From Oscillibacter ruminantium GH1 (lineage in GTDB: Bacteria; Bacillota; Clostridia; Oscillospirales; Oscillospiraceae): DNA of 64,000 nucleotides. The notes under the pieces were generated by a model. That model did not search any database, was not told the DNA's origin, and saw only the letters and a program-made list of their open reading frames with translations. The stretch is from positions 317,441 to 381,440 of the forward strand of contig NZ_DF158896.1 in assembly GCF_000307265.1 (NCBI RefSeq). The letters are read 5' to 3'. Of the stretch, positions 14,426-23,928 are shown piece after piece; within the stretch, counting starts at the first letter, position 1, and each line of letters starts with the position of its first letter. A program made the position numbers and the translations under genes.

Positions 14426-15233
14426 ACCGATCACAGCCGCGCAGAAGGTGACGATTGCCCGCCATCCCCAGCGCCCCAACGCGCGGGAATGGATTGACGG
14501 ACTGTTCACGGACTTCTTTGCCCAGCGGGGCGACCGCTTCGCGGGCGAGGACGAGAGCGTCTTAGGCGGGATCGCCCGGTTCCATGGGCGGCCCGTCACC
14601 GTCATTGCCACACGTAAGGGGCGGACGCTGGAGGAAAACCTCAAATACAATTTCGGAATGCCCTCGCCGGAGGGCTACCGCAAGGCGCTGCGCCTGATGA
14701 AGCAGGCAGAAAAATTTCACCGCCCCATCCTGACCTTTATCGACACGCCGGGAGCTTATCCCGGTATGGAGGCGGAGGAGCGGGGACAGGGCGAGGCCAT
14801 CGCCCGGAATCTCATGGAAATGAGCCGGCTCACCGTGCCGGTGGTGGCTACCGTCACCGGGGAGGGAAACTCCGGCGGCGCGCTGGCGCTGGGCGTTGCC
14901 GACCGGGTGCTGATGCTGTCCAATGCCGTGTACTCCATCCTTTCGCCGGAGGGCTTTGCCACGATTTTGTGGAAGGATTCCTCCCGGCACGAGGAGGCCT
15001 GCCAGCTGATGCAGCTGACGGCTCCGGATTTGAAGCGGTTGGGCGTCATCGACGAGATTATCCCGGAGCCTGCGGGCGGTGCCCACCTTGCGCCGGAGAT
15101 CGCTCTGCGGGAGCTGGACGCCGCGCTGGACCGAACTCTTAAGGCCCTCTCCCGGCAGAGCGGAGACGCGCTGGCGGCCGGGCGGTATCAGAAATTCAGA
15201 CAGATGGGGACACCCCCGAAGGAGGACCAATGA
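14418..15233 (+). CDS. accA: Acetyl-CoA carboxylase carboxyltransferase subunit alpha
   Basis: A 271-residue partner of AccD, shorter than E. coli AccA (319) because it lacks much of the N-terminal helical extension, as in many Clostridia. Core motifs: FIDTPGAYPGMEAEERGQGEAIA and VTGEGNSGGALALGVADRVLML. The start at 14418 is fixed by AAAGGAGG at 14406-14412; the frame stays open upstream but that is antisense-free overlap with accD. Ends in an ATGA overlap with fabH. Confidence 0.95.
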   Translation: MAEPITAAQKVTIARHPQRPNAREWIDGLFTDFFAQRGDRFAGEDESVLGGIARFHGRPVTVIATRKGRTLEENLKYNFGMPSPEGYRKALRLMKQAEKFHRPILTFIDTPGAYPGMEAEERGQGEAIARNLMEMSRLTVPVVATVTGEGNSGGALALGVADRVLMLSNAVYSILSPEGFATILWKDSSRHEEACQLMQLTAPDLKRLGVIDEIIPEPAGGAHLAPEIALRELDAALDRTLKALSRQSGDALAAGRYQKFRQMGTPPKEDQ

Positions 15234-16177
15234 GCGGAATCAAGATTTGCGGCATGGGGCACTATACCCCGCCGAAGCTGATGACCAACGCCGACTTGGA
15301 GAAGATTGTGGATACCAGCGACGAGTGGATCACCTCTCGGACCGGCATCACAACCCGCCACCACTGCGTGGAGGAGACTCACTCCGATATGTGCCGCGAG
15401 GCGGCGAAAATGGCGCTGGAAAAGGCGGGGATCAAGCCGGAGGAGATCGGCGTTTGCATCGTGGCCACTCTCACTTCGGACTTTTTGGCTCCCTCTGCCG
15501 CATGCCTTGTGCAGCGGGATCTAGGATTGCAGGACGATACGATCTGTTTTGACCTCAATGGCGCGTGCAGCGGCTTCTTGTTTGCCATGCACACCATGGA
15601 GTGCATGTTGGCGGCGTCGCCCCAGAAGCATGGTCTGGTCATCGGCGCGGAGATGCTGAGCCGGTTTATCAACTGGGAGGATCGCTCCACCTGCGTCCTC
15701 TTCGGCGACGCGGCGGGCGCGGCGGTGGTGGAGTGGAACGAGGACTATGAGTCCATCCACGCGCTGCTGGGCTGCCACGGCGACAGCGACATGCTGGGCG
15801 TCACCGGCGCGGGGCATAAGGACCCGCCTCAGATTTTCATGAACGGTCAGCCGGTGTTCAAATTTGCTGTCACCGCCGTCCCTTGGTGCATCGATCAGGT
15901 GCTCAAGCGCAACGGCAGAACGATTGATGATGTGGACTTCTTCGTGTTCCATCAGGCCAATACCCGCATCATTGATCTGGCGGTGCGGAAATACCACATC
16001 CCGGAAGAAAAATACTACAAGAATATTGAAAAGTATGGCAATACATCTGCCGCCAGCATCCCCATGGTACTTAGCGAGCTTTCCCAGTTTGGAAAGGTTG
16101 CTTCCGGCAGCCGCGTGATGCTGGTGGGCTTCGGCGGCGGCCTCACATGGGGCGCGGCGCTGGTGGAATTTAAGTAA
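15230..16177 (+). CDS. fabH: 3-oxoacyl-[ACP] synthase III
   Basis: A 315-residue initiating condensing enzyme that joins a primer acyl-CoA to malonyl-ACP. The Cys-His-Asn triad is visible: Cys113 in NGACSGF, His in FHQAN and Asn in YGNTSAASIP. The N-terminus KICGMGHYTPP and the dimer part DEWITSRTGITTRH are typical. It lies between the carboxylase genes and fabK. Primer preference (straight or branched) cannot be read. Confidence 0.96.
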   Translation: MSGIKICGMGHYTPPKLMTNADLEKIVDTSDEWITSRTGITTRHHCVEETHSDMCREAAKMALEKAGIKPEEIGVCIVATLTSDFLAPSAACLVQRDLGLQDDTICFDLNGACSGFLFAMHTMECMLAASPQKHGLVIGAEMLSRFINWEDRSTCVLFGDAAGAAVVEWNEDYESIHALLGCHGDSDMLGVTGAGHKDPPQIFMNGQPVFKFAVTAVPWCIDQVLKRNGRTIDDVDFFVFHQANTRIIDLAVRKYHIPEEKYYKNIEKYGNTSAASIPMVLSELSQFGKVASGSRVMLVGFGGGLTWGAALVEFK

Positions 16178-16229
16178 ATAGAAAGGACTTCCGCATCTTG
16201 CGCGGCATTTTGCGGGGGAGTGGTACGAT

Positions 16230-17162
16230 ATGAGACTGAACGAATTGCTGGGAACGGAGTTTCCCATCATTCAGGGCGGTATGGCAAATATTGCCACCGG
16301 CGAGTTTGCCGCCGCCTGCTCCAACGCGGGGGCGCTGGGCATGATTGCCACCGGCGGCTGGGACGGCGACCGTCTCCGGACGGAAATCCGTCGGGCCAAG
16401 GAGCTGACGGACAAGCCCTTCGGCGTGAACCTGATGCTGATGAGTCCCTTTGCGGACGACATCGCCCGTGTGATTTTGGAAGAGGGCGTGAAGGTGGTGA
16501 CCACCGGCGCGGGCAACCCCGGAAAATATATTCCCGCCTGGAAAGAGGCGGGCATCAAGGTGATGCCCGTGGTGGCGGCGGCGGTGCTGGCCAAGCGGCT
16601 GAAACGCTACGGCGTGGATGCCTTCATTGCCGAGGGCACCGAGTCCGGCGGTCATGTGGGCGAGATGACCACCATGGCGCTGGTGCCGCAGGTGATCGAC
16701 GCGGTAAGCGTCCCCGTCATTGCGGCGGGCGGCATTGCCGACGGACGGCAGTTGGCCGCCGCCTATGCGCTGGGCGCCATCGGCGCGCAGGTGGGGACGT
16801 GCCTGCTGGCAAGCCGGGAGTGCCCCATCCATGAAAACTATAAGCAGGCGATTTTAAAGGCTAAGGACTCCGATACCGTGGTCACGGGCCGCAGCATCGG
16901 CGGGCCGGTGCGGGTGCTGAAAAACAAGATGTCCCGCACCTATCTGGAGCTGGAAAAGCGCAACGCCACGCTGGAGGAGCTGGAAACCGTCACGCTGGGC
17001 GGCCTGCGCCGGGCGGTGCTGGAGGGCGATGTGGAGACTGGCAGCGTCATGACCGGACAGGTGGCCGGTATGCTCCATGAGATCAAGCCCGTGCGTCAGA
17101 TTTTTGCGGAACTGGTTGCCGGCGGTGACGCGCGTATCCGGGAATTGGCGGAGACAGTATGA
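16230..17162 (+). CDS. fabK: Enoyl-[ACP] reductase II (FMN, FabK)
   Basis: A 310-residue FMN-dependent TIM-barrel enoyl reductase that performs the last step of each elongation round. Family blocks: PIIQGGMANIATGEFAAACSNAG, GVNLMLMSP, GTESGGHVGEMTT (FMN phosphate region), PVIAAGGIADGRQLAAAYALGA. Its location between fabH and fabD supports FabK over nitronate monooxygenase, which has a similar fold. GGGGGAG precedes the ATG. No FabI gene is in the operon, so this is probably the sole reductase; FabK enzymes are insensitive to triclosan. Confidence 0.95.
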   Translation: MRLNELLGTEFPIIQGGMANIATGEFAAACSNAGALGMIATGGWDGDRLRTEIRRAKELTDKPFGVNLMLMSPFADDIARVILEEGVKVVTTGAGNPGKYIPAWKEAGIKVMPVVAAAVLAKRLKRYGVDAFIAEGTESGGHVGEMTTMALVPQVIDAVSVPVIAAGGIADGRQLAAAYALGAIGAQVGTCLLASRECPIHENYKQAILKAKDSDTVVTGRSIGGPVRVLKNKMSRTYLELEKRNATLEELETVTLGGLRRAVLEGDVETGSVMTGQVAGMLHEIKPVRQIFAELVAGGDARIRELAETV

Positions 17163-18091
17163 AGCTGGGTTTTTTATACGCCGGACAGGGTGCGCAGCAC
17201 CCCGGCATGGGTGCGGACCTGTATGAGAAATACCCGGCCTTTCGTGCCGCGCTGGACGGCGCGGACTTTGACGTGAAGACGGTCTCCTTCACGGACCCGG
17301 ACGGTGTTTTGAACGAGACGGAGTATACCCAGCCCTGCATGGTGGCTTTCGCCGTGGGGTTGACCGATGTGCTGGCGGAGAAGGGGATCGTCCCCGCTGC
17401 CGCCGCAGGTCTTTCGCTGGGCGAGTATTCCGCGCTGTATGCGGCCGGAGTGCTGGACGGCGCAGATGCTGTAAAGATGGTTTCCTTTCGCGGAAAAGCT
17501 ATGACTGACGCGGCAAAGGGCGTGGAATCCGCCATGATGGCGGTGCTAGGCGCGGACCGCGAAACGGTATCGGCGGCCTGCAAGGCCGCATCCGACTTGG
17601 GCGTGGCGGAACCTTGCAACTTCAACTGCCCGGGCCAGATCGTCATCGGCGGAGAGAAGGCCGCTGTTGAAAAGGCTGCCTCCATTGCAAAAGAGAACGG
17701 CGCGAAGCGCTGTATGCCGCTGAAGGTCAGCGGCCCGTTCCACACCCGGCTTTTAAAGCCCGCCGGGGACGCGCTGGCGGAATACTTCAAAACAGTGACA
17801 TTCAAGGAGCCGAAAATTCCCGTGCTGCACAACTGCTTGGGCGGCGAAAAAGCCGCATCCGACACGATTCCCGCATTGCTGGAGCGGCAGGTGCAGTCCA
17901 GCGTGTACATGGAGGACTGCATTCGCGCCATGGCGGCGCTGGGCGTGGACGCCATGGTGGAGATCGGGCCGGGCAAGGCTTTGAGCGGGTTTGTGAAAAA
18001 GACACTGCCGGGCTTTCCGGTTTTCGCCGTGGAGACGGCGGAGGACGTGGAAAAGCTGCCGGAACTGTTGAAAGAGGTGGCATTCAAATGA
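17159..18091 (+). CDS. fabD: Malonyl CoA-ACP transacylase
   Basis: A 310-residue enzyme that loads malonate onto ACP. The N-terminal LYAGQGAQHPGMG oxyanion motif, the nucleophile Ser86 in GLSLGEYSAL and the catalytic His in VSGPFHTRLL are present. The residue before Ser-Leu is Leu rather than the common His, a frequent Firmicutes variant. Starts in an ATGA overlap with fabK and ends in an ATGA overlap with fabG, so the three are translationally coupled. Confidence 0.96.
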   Translation: MKLGFLYAGQGAQHPGMGADLYEKYPAFRAALDGADFDVKTVSFTDPDGVLNETEYTQPCMVAFAVGLTDVLAEKGIVPAAAAGLSLGEYSALYAAGVLDGADAVKMVSFRGKAMTDAAKGVESAMMAVLGADRETVSAACKAASDLGVAEPCNFNCPGQIVIGGEKAAVEKAASIAKENGAKRCMPLKVSGPFHTRLLKPAGDALAEYFKTVTFKEPKIPVLHNCLGGEKAASDTIPALLERQVQSSVYMEDCIRAMAALGVDAMVEIGPGKALSGFVKKTLPGFPVFAVETAEDVEKLPELLKEVAFK

Positions 18092-18831
18092 GCTTTACAG
18101 GAAAGACCGCCGTGGTCACCGGCGGAAGCCGGGGACTGGGCCGCGCCATCTGCCGCCGTCTGGCGGAGGGCGGCGCAAACGTCGTCTTTTCCTACGCGGG
18201 GAATACCGCCGCCGCGCAGGAGACGCTGGACGAGTTGAGAGCACTGGACTGCAAGGCGCTTGCCGTGCAGGGAAATGTGGCGGACACGGACGCCGTTAAG
18301 GCCCTGATGGATGCCGCCATGAAGGAATTTGGCCGGATTGACATTCTGGTGAACAACGCGGGCATCACCCGGGACGGGCTTTTGATGATGACAAAAGAGG
18401 AAGATTTCGACGCGGTCATTGATACGAACCTAAAGGGAACGTTTCTATGCATGAAGGCGGTGAGCCGCGTCATGCTCCGCCAGAAGTACGGACGGATCGT
18501 GAACCTCAGCTCTGTGGTGGGTGTTCACGGCAACGCCGGACAGGTGAACTACGCCGCCAGCAAGGCAGGCGTGATCGGCATGACGAAGTCTTTGGCCAAG
18601 GAGTTGGCGGCCAAGGGCGTCACGGTGAACGCCGTGGCTCCCGGCTTCATCACCACCGACATGACTGCCGCTCTGCCGGAATCGGCGAAGACTGCGCTGC
18701 TTGCCACCATTCCGCAGGCCCGTCTGGGCGCGCCGGAGGATGTGGCGTGTGCCGTGGCGTTCCTCGCCAGCGACGAGGCCGCGTATATCACCGGTCAGGT
18801 GCTGGGTGTGGACGGCGGCATGGGTATGTGA
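18088..18831 (+). CDS. fabG: 3-oxoacyl-[ACP] reductase
   Basis: A 247-residue short-chain dehydrogenase using NADPH to reduce 3-ketoacyl-ACP. Motifs: VTGGSRGLGRAI cofactor loop, NNAG, Ser in NLSSVVG, the YAASKAG catalytic Tyr/Lys, and the C-terminal GQVLGVDGGMGM. The operon position identifies FabG among SDR proteins. A gap of 222 bp with no gene separates it from fabF; the gap contains an 8-bp inverted repeat (18982-18989 with 19022-19029). Confidence 0.96.
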   Translation: MSFTGKTAVVTGGSRGLGRAICRRLAEGGANVVFSYAGNTAAAQETLDELRALDCKALAVQGNVADTDAVKALMDAAMKEFGRIDILVNNAGITRDGLLMMTKEEDFDAVIDTNLKGTFLCMKAVSRVMLRQKYGRIVNLSSVVGVHGNAGQVNYAASKAGVIGMTKSLAKELAAKGVTVNAVAPGFITTDMTAALPESAKTALLATIPQARLGAPEDVACAVAFLASDEAAYITGQVLGVDGGMGM

Positions 18832-18981
18832 CAAAGCCGCAAGCTCCCTATCCCTCCCTTTCCCTTGCTGGGAAAGCTCGCTCATTGCGCTGCGTCCTTG
18901 CCGAGGAGAGGGACGAGGAGCACGGCAAGCCCTCCTATCTCTCGCTTTCCCGCCACGGAAGTAATTGTAACTGGATTCGCT

Positions 18982-19029
18982 GTCCCGGCAAACAAACGCG
19001 GTATATTGAAAACTGCGGTCCGCCGGGAC
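18982..19029. repeat. Inverted repeat in the fabG-fabF gap
   Basis: GTCCCGGC at 18982-18989 pairs with GCCGGGAC at 19022-19029 around a 32-nt AT-richer loop. The gap is otherwise without features; it may be a control structure or a remnant. Confidence 0.45.
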
Positions 19030-19053
19030 GAGTGCCTAAATAAGGAGAACACT

Positions 19054-20295
19054 ATGGAAAAAAGACGAGTTGTGATCACCGGCATCGGTGCCATCACGCC
19101 CATCGGACACTCTGCCACTGAGAGCTGGCAGGCAGCACGTAATGGGGTGTGCGGCGTCGCGCCCATCACTGCATATGACACCGCCGATCAGAGGGTTAAA
19201 CTGGCGGCGGAGGTCAAGGATTACCAGCCGGAAAATTTCTTGGATAAAAAAGAGGCCAAGCATATGGCCCGGTTTACCCAGTTTGCCATGATTGCCGCCC
19301 GGGAGGCGCTGCAAGACAGCGGTTTCAATGCGGAGCAGGCGGATTTGGACCGTTGCGGCGTGATCGTGTCCAGCGGTATTGGCGCTTTGCAGAATACCGA
19401 AGACGAACACGACCGGGGCCGCGAAAAGGGCTTTGACCGTGTGTCGCCCTTTTACATTCCCATGAGCATCTGCAATATGGCGGCGGGCCGCATTGCCATC
19501 GACGCGGGCTTCCGGGGCATGTGCTCCTGCCCGGTGACGGCCTGCGCAGGAGGAACCAACGCCGTGGGCGATGCGTTCCACTACATCCGGGACGGCTACG
19601 CCGACGCGATGCTCTGCGGCGGCAGCGAGTCCGCTGTGACGCCGCTGGCCGTGGGCGGGTTCACCACCATGAAGGCGCTGACGCAGAGCGAGGACCCCAG
19701 CCGCGCTTCCATTCCGTTTGACGCGGAGCGCAGCGGCTTTGTGCTGGGCGAGGGCGCGGCGATCCTGCTGCTGGAGGAGCTGGGCCACGCGCAGGCCCGC
19801 GGCGCGAAGATTTATGCAGAGTTTGTGGGTTATGGCGTCACCTGCGACGCTTACCACATGACCGCCCCCCTGCCGGACGGCAGCGGCGGCGCGAAGGCTA
19901 TGGCGCTGGCGCTCGCGGATGCGGGCGCGAAGCCGGAGGACGTGGACTACATCAATGCCCATGGCACGTCCACCCCCTTGAACGACGCGGGTGAGACGTT
20001 GGCGATCAAGACGGTGTTTGGTGACCACGCGAAAAAGCTGGCTGTCAGCTCCACCAAGTCCATGACCGGCCACATGCTGGGCGCGGCGGGCGCTGTGGAG
20101 GCGCTTTTTTCCGCGCTGGCGCTGAAAGAAGGCTATCTGCCCGCTACCATCAACTATCAGGTGCCCGACCCCGCCTGCGATTTGGATGTGGTGCCCAATG
20201 TGGGCCGCGACAGCGACCTGCGATACGCTCTGTCCAACTCTCTGGGCTTTGGCGGACACAACGGCAGTATCCTGCTGAAGAAATGGGAGGCGTGA
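19054..20295 (+). CDS. fabF: 3-oxoacyl-[ACP] synthase II
   Basis: A 413-residue elongating condensing enzyme. Start RRVVITGIGAITPIG, catalytic Cys in VTACAGGTNAVG, the two histidines in NAHGTSTPLND and TGHMLGAAGAVE, and the C-terminal NSLGFGGHN. The start at 19054 follows AAGGAGA; the reading frame is open further upstream but without ribosome site or similarity. The only KAS I/II gene of the operon. Confidence 0.96.
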   Translation: MEKRRVVITGIGAITPIGHSATESWQAARNGVCGVAPITAYDTADQRVKLAAEVKDYQPENFLDKKEAKHMARFTQFAMIAAREALQDSGFNAEQADLDRCGVIVSSGIGALQNTEDEHDRGREKGFDRVSPFYIPMSICNMAAGRIAIDAGFRGMCSCPVTACAGGTNAVGDAFHYIRDGYADAMLCGGSESAVTPLAVGGFTTMKALTQSEDPSRASIPFDAERSGFVLGEGAAILLLEELGHAQARGAKIYAEFVGYGVTCDAYHMTAPLPDGSGGAKAMALALADAGAKPEDVDYINAHGTSTPLNDAGETLAIKTVFGDHAKKLAVSSTKSMTGHMLGAAGAVEALFSALALKEGYLPATINYQVPDPACDLDVVPNVGRDSDLRYALSNSLGFGGHNGSILLKKWEA

Positions 20296-20297
20296 GC

Positions 20298-20732
20298 ATG
20301 GGAATGCAGTACGATTCCGACCAGATTGCCCAAATTCTGCCCCACCGGTATCCCTTTGCACTGGTGGACAGGATTGTGGATGGGGAAGAGGGCAAGTGGG
20401 CCAAGGGAATTAAGTGCGTCACGGTGAATGAGCCGTTCTTTCAGGGGCATTTTCCACAAAAGCATGTGATGCCCGGTGTATTGCTCATCGAGGCCATGGC
20501 GCAGGTGGGCGGCGTGGCCGTGCTGGCCCTGCCGGCCAATCGGGGGAAGATCGCCCTGCTGGGGGCGGTAAAAAACGCGCGCTTCAAGCGGCAGGTCACT
20601 CCCGGCGATGTACTGGAGATCACCTGCACCCTGACAAAGCAGCGCGGCCCGGTAGGCATCGGGGAGGCGGAGGTCAGAGTGGATGGAGCGGTCGTTGCCA
20701 CGGCGGAGCTGACCTTCGCCATCGGACAGTGA
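20298..20732 (+). CDS. fabZ: 3-hydroxyacyl-[ACP] dehydratase
   Basis: A 144-residue hotdog-fold dehydratase that makes trans-2-enoyl-ACP. The LPHRYPFALVDRI block and the helix region FFQGHFPQKHVMPGVLLIEAMAQ, with the catalytic His and Glu, are clear. The start at 20298 is preferred since GGGAGG at 20285-20290 is 7 bp before it. Only 2 bp after fabF. No FabA, FabM or FabN is nearby, so unsaturated fatty acid synthesis, if present, depends on genes elsewhere or on FabZ itself. Confidence 0.95.
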   Translation: MGMQYDSDQIAQILPHRYPFALVDRIVDGEEGKWAKGIKCVTVNEPFFQGHFPQKHVMPGVLLIEAMAQVGGVAVLALPANRGKIALLGAVKNARFKRQVTPGDVLEITCTLTKQRGPVGIGEAEVRVDGAVVATAELTFAIGQ

Positions 20733-20802
20733 TACTGCCGCCCAGCGGCTCACTGTGAGAATCGGGAACCCGGCACAAATTTTTGAGAGGGCGGAGTTTG
20801 CC

Positions 20803-21264
20803 ATGCTGGATCAGCTGTTTTTTGAGGTCTACACCAAGTTCAAATTGCATTTTTATCAGGAGGTTCTGACCCGCTTTCAGTCGCGGGAGGCCAGCCTCAC
20901 CACGGTGGAAACCTTTTGTATGGAATCCATTCAGGCGCTTGGGAGCCCCACCATCAATGAGTTTGCCTCCTTCCTGCATATCTCGCCGTCCAACGCGGCT
21001 TACAAGGTCAACAGCCTTGTGAAAAAGGGGTATGTGAATCGGATTCAGTCGCCGGAAGACCGTCGGGAGTTCCACCTGCGGGCGACGCAGAAGTATATTG
21101 ACTATTACAACATCAGCACTTCCTATGTGAAGGAAGTGGTAGCAAGGATGGACCGGCGGTTTTCTGCGGAGGATCGGGCGAAGCTGACAGAAATGCTCAG
21201 TATCGTAAGCGAGGAACTGATGCCGGAGGTGGAGCTTCCAGAGTCTCCCGGAAGCGTTGAATAA
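20803..21264 (+). CDS. MarR family regulator (FabT-like)
   Basis: A 153-residue winged-helix protein at the end of the fatty acid operon. The central part INEFASFLHISPSNAAYKVNSLVKKGYVNRIQSPEDRREFHLRAT is a MarR DNA-binding domain with the DRR wing. The N-terminal helix LDQLFFEVYTKFKLHFYQEVL and C-terminal helices form the dimer interface. In Streptococcus and relatives FabT plays this role, repressing fab genes with acyl-ACP. By position this is the likely ligand of the palindrome at 11245-11270. The start at 20803 follows GAGGGCGGAG; a GTG at 20755 is less likely. Confidence 0.85.
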   Translation: MLDQLFFEVYTKFKLHFYQEVLTRFQSREASLTTVETFCMESIQALGSPTINEFASFLHISPSNAAYKVNSLVKKGYVNRIQSPEDRREFHLRATQKYIDYYNISTSYVKEVVARMDRRFSAEDRAKLTEMLSIVSEELMPEVELPESPGSVE

Positions 21265-21287
21265 TACGCGGCCGCGTACGCATTAAA

Positions 21288-21329
21288 AAGCGCCCCGAAA
21301 AGTCGGTTGACTTTTCGGGGCGCTTTCCG
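21288..21329 (+). terminator. Terminator of the fatty acid operon
   Basis: A 17-bp perfect stem (21288-21304 with 21309-21325), loop GGTT, short T-tail. Preceded by TAAAAA, so it may also act on the other strand. Confidence 0.85.
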
Positions 21330-21348
21330 CCTAACTTGTCTGAAAAAC

Positions 21349-21391
21349 TAGATAAAAACGCAAGGGCGCGCCGCATTGCGGCGCGCCCTTG
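21349..21391 (-). terminator. Terminator of gap
   Basis: A 14-bp perfect stem (21361-21374 with 21378-21391). On the minus strand it runs into CGTTTTTAT, just downstream of the gap stop. Confidence 0.8.
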
Positions 21392-21413
21392 AAAGTTTGT
21401 CTGCGAAAAGCGA

Positions 21414-22469
<1,056 letters not shown>

Positions 22470-22485
22470 CTAAAAAACCGATTGC

Positions 22486-22509
22486 GCAAACGTTTTGTTA
22501 ATCGTTTGC
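22486..22509 (-). promoter_or_regulatory. LacI-type operator over the gap transcript start
   Basis: Perfect 7-bp arms GCAAACG and CGTTTGC (22486-22492, 22503-22509) with a 10-bp centre; the left half itself contains AAACGTTT, the classic LacI/CcpA core. It is just downstream of the gap -10, so occupancy would block initiation or elongation. Confidence 0.65.
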
Positions 22510-22515
22510 ATAAGC

Positions 22516-22544
22516 ATAGTATCACAACTTGATTTTTTTTTCAA
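22516..22544 (-). promoter_or_regulatory. gap promoter
   Basis: On the minus strand TTGAAA (22539-22544), 17-bp spacer, TACTAT (22516-22521). Confidence 0.6.
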
Positions 22545-22641
22545 GTGTCAAAAACTATAAGCTTTCCCTGAATTCCTTGTATAAAACCCATAATGCATGG
22601 GAAAAGTGCACAGATTTTCATGAAAAAGACAAAGCGGGGGG

Positions 22642-22670
22642 TTGACGTTGGGACGGAAGGAGCATATACT
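22642..22670 (+). promoter_or_regulatory. Promoter of the LacI-family regulator
   Basis: TTGACG (22642-22647), 17-bp spacer, TATACT (22665-22670). The leader is about 160 nt. Confidence 0.75.
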
Positions 22671-22773
22671 AAACTCAAATTAAATGATTACGTAAGATCC
22701 GAACAGCTTACGCAAGGGGCAAAAGCCGCGGAAAACGGGACTTGCTCCTGATGGCGCCATGCGCCCGCACTCT

Positions 22774-22800
22774 GCCGGAACCGTTTACGGACGGTTCGGC
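22774..22800. repeat. Inverted repeat in the regulator leader
   Basis: GCCGGAACCGT (22774-22784) with ACGGTTCGGC (22791-22800), one bulged base. Either an autoregulatory site or an RNA hairpin ahead of the ribosome site. Confidence 0.5.
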
Positions 22801-22836
22801 AAAAACGAGAAAGTGAGAAAGGAACGGTCCTCCAAT

Positions 22837-23853
22837 ATGAAAGTGACCATCAGCGATGTGGCGAAGATGGCCGGTGTGTCCACGGCTACCGTCTCTCACA
22901 CCATCAACAACACGCGATACGTCTCAGAGGAGACGCGGGAAAGGGTCTACGCCGCGATTTCCCAGCTGGGCTACACGCCGGATGCCTCCGCCCGGAGTTT
23001 TCGGACCGGAAAGAAAAAGACCATCGGCTTTATTGTGCCCGATATTTCGAATAAATTTTTCGCCACGATGATTGAATCGGTGGAAAATCATCTGGCGGCT
23101 GCAGGGTATCACCTGATTATTGCCAACACCAAGGAGGATATGGAGCGGGAGGAGAAAAACATCCGTCTTCTGACCGCAGGACTGGTGGACGGTCTTTTGA
23201 TCGCCAGTACCATGGACAATTTTGATCGGCTGAACGGTCTGCTCCCCGCCGGATTTCCGGTGGTGCTGGTGGACCGGGTGTTCAACGAGAAAAAGTTCAG
23301 CTCCGTGTGCGTTTCCAATTTCCAGCCGATTTACCGCAGCGTCTGCCGTCTGGTGGGCAAGGGGGATCGGCGCATCGGCATCATCGGAGGTCTGCCCCGC
23401 CTGTCTACCACAAAGGAGCGTATTTCCGCCTATCAGCAGGCAATTTCTGACTGCGGTCTTGCACCGGAGGAGACGTTTATCCGCTATGGCGACTCCATGG
23501 AAAACAGCGCCCGGGTCTGTCTTGATGAATTGATGGAGCAAAAGTGCGACGCGGTGATCGTGACCAACGGCCTGATGGCCGCGGAGTCCATTATTTATCT
23601 GCACCGCAAGGGCGTGCAGCTGGCGGGAGACATTGATCTTGTCAGCTTTGTGGATTACGAGTCGGATTTTTATGAGCTTTATGCCAATCAGATCGACTCC
23701 ATCATTCAGCCGGTGGACGAGCTGGGTACCGCCGCTGGAGAAGAGATTTTAAAGCGGGTGGAGGACCCGGACGCGCCGATCTTTGAAAAGGTGCTTACCT
23801 CTGCTTACCGTCCCTATGATTTACCAAAGTCTTGGAATCATTCAGATCGCTGA
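22837..23853 (+). CDS. LacI family transcriptional regulator
   Basis: A 338-residue regulator. The N-terminal helix-turn-helix VTISDVAKMAGVSTATVSHTIN and hinge helix are canonical; the rest is a periplasmic-binding-protein-like sensor (IGFIVPDISNKFFATMIESVE..., ...DLVSFVDYESDFYELYANQIDSIIQPVDELG). The effector is unknown; sugar phosphates are common for CcpA/CggR-like control of glycolysis. The start at 22837 fits the family and is preceded by AAAGGAA; an upstream ATG-free extension is not needed. Divergent from gap, and a LacI-type palindrome covers the gap start, with a related site before fumC, so it likely controls central carbon genes. Confidence 0.93.
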   Translation: MKVTISDVAKMAGVSTATVSHTINNTRYVSEETRERVYAAISQLGYTPDASARSFRTGKKKTIGFIVPDISNKFFATMIESVENHLAAAGYHLIIANTKEDMEREEKNIRLLTAGLVDGLLIASTMDNFDRLNGLLPAGFPVVLVDRVFNEKKFSSVCVSNFQPIYRSVCRLVGKGDRRIGIIGGLPRLSTTKERISAYQQAISDCGLAPEETFIRYGDSMENSARVCLDELMEQKCDAVIVTNGLMAAESIIYLHRKGVQLAGDIDLVSFVDYESDFYELYANQIDSIIQPVDELGTAAGEEILKRVEDPDAPIFEKVLTSAYRPYDLPKSWNHSDR

Positions 23854-23865
23854 AAATATAAAGGA

Positions 23866-23899
23866 CTGGCCGCCGGAATTTCCGGCGGCCAGTTTTTTT
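23866..23899 (+). terminator. Terminator of the LacI-family gene
   Basis: A 12-bp perfect stem (23866-23877 with 23881-23892) and T7. Confidence 0.93.
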
Positions 23900-23928
23900 A
23901 ATGTGATCTTTGAGAAAAAACCAAAGGC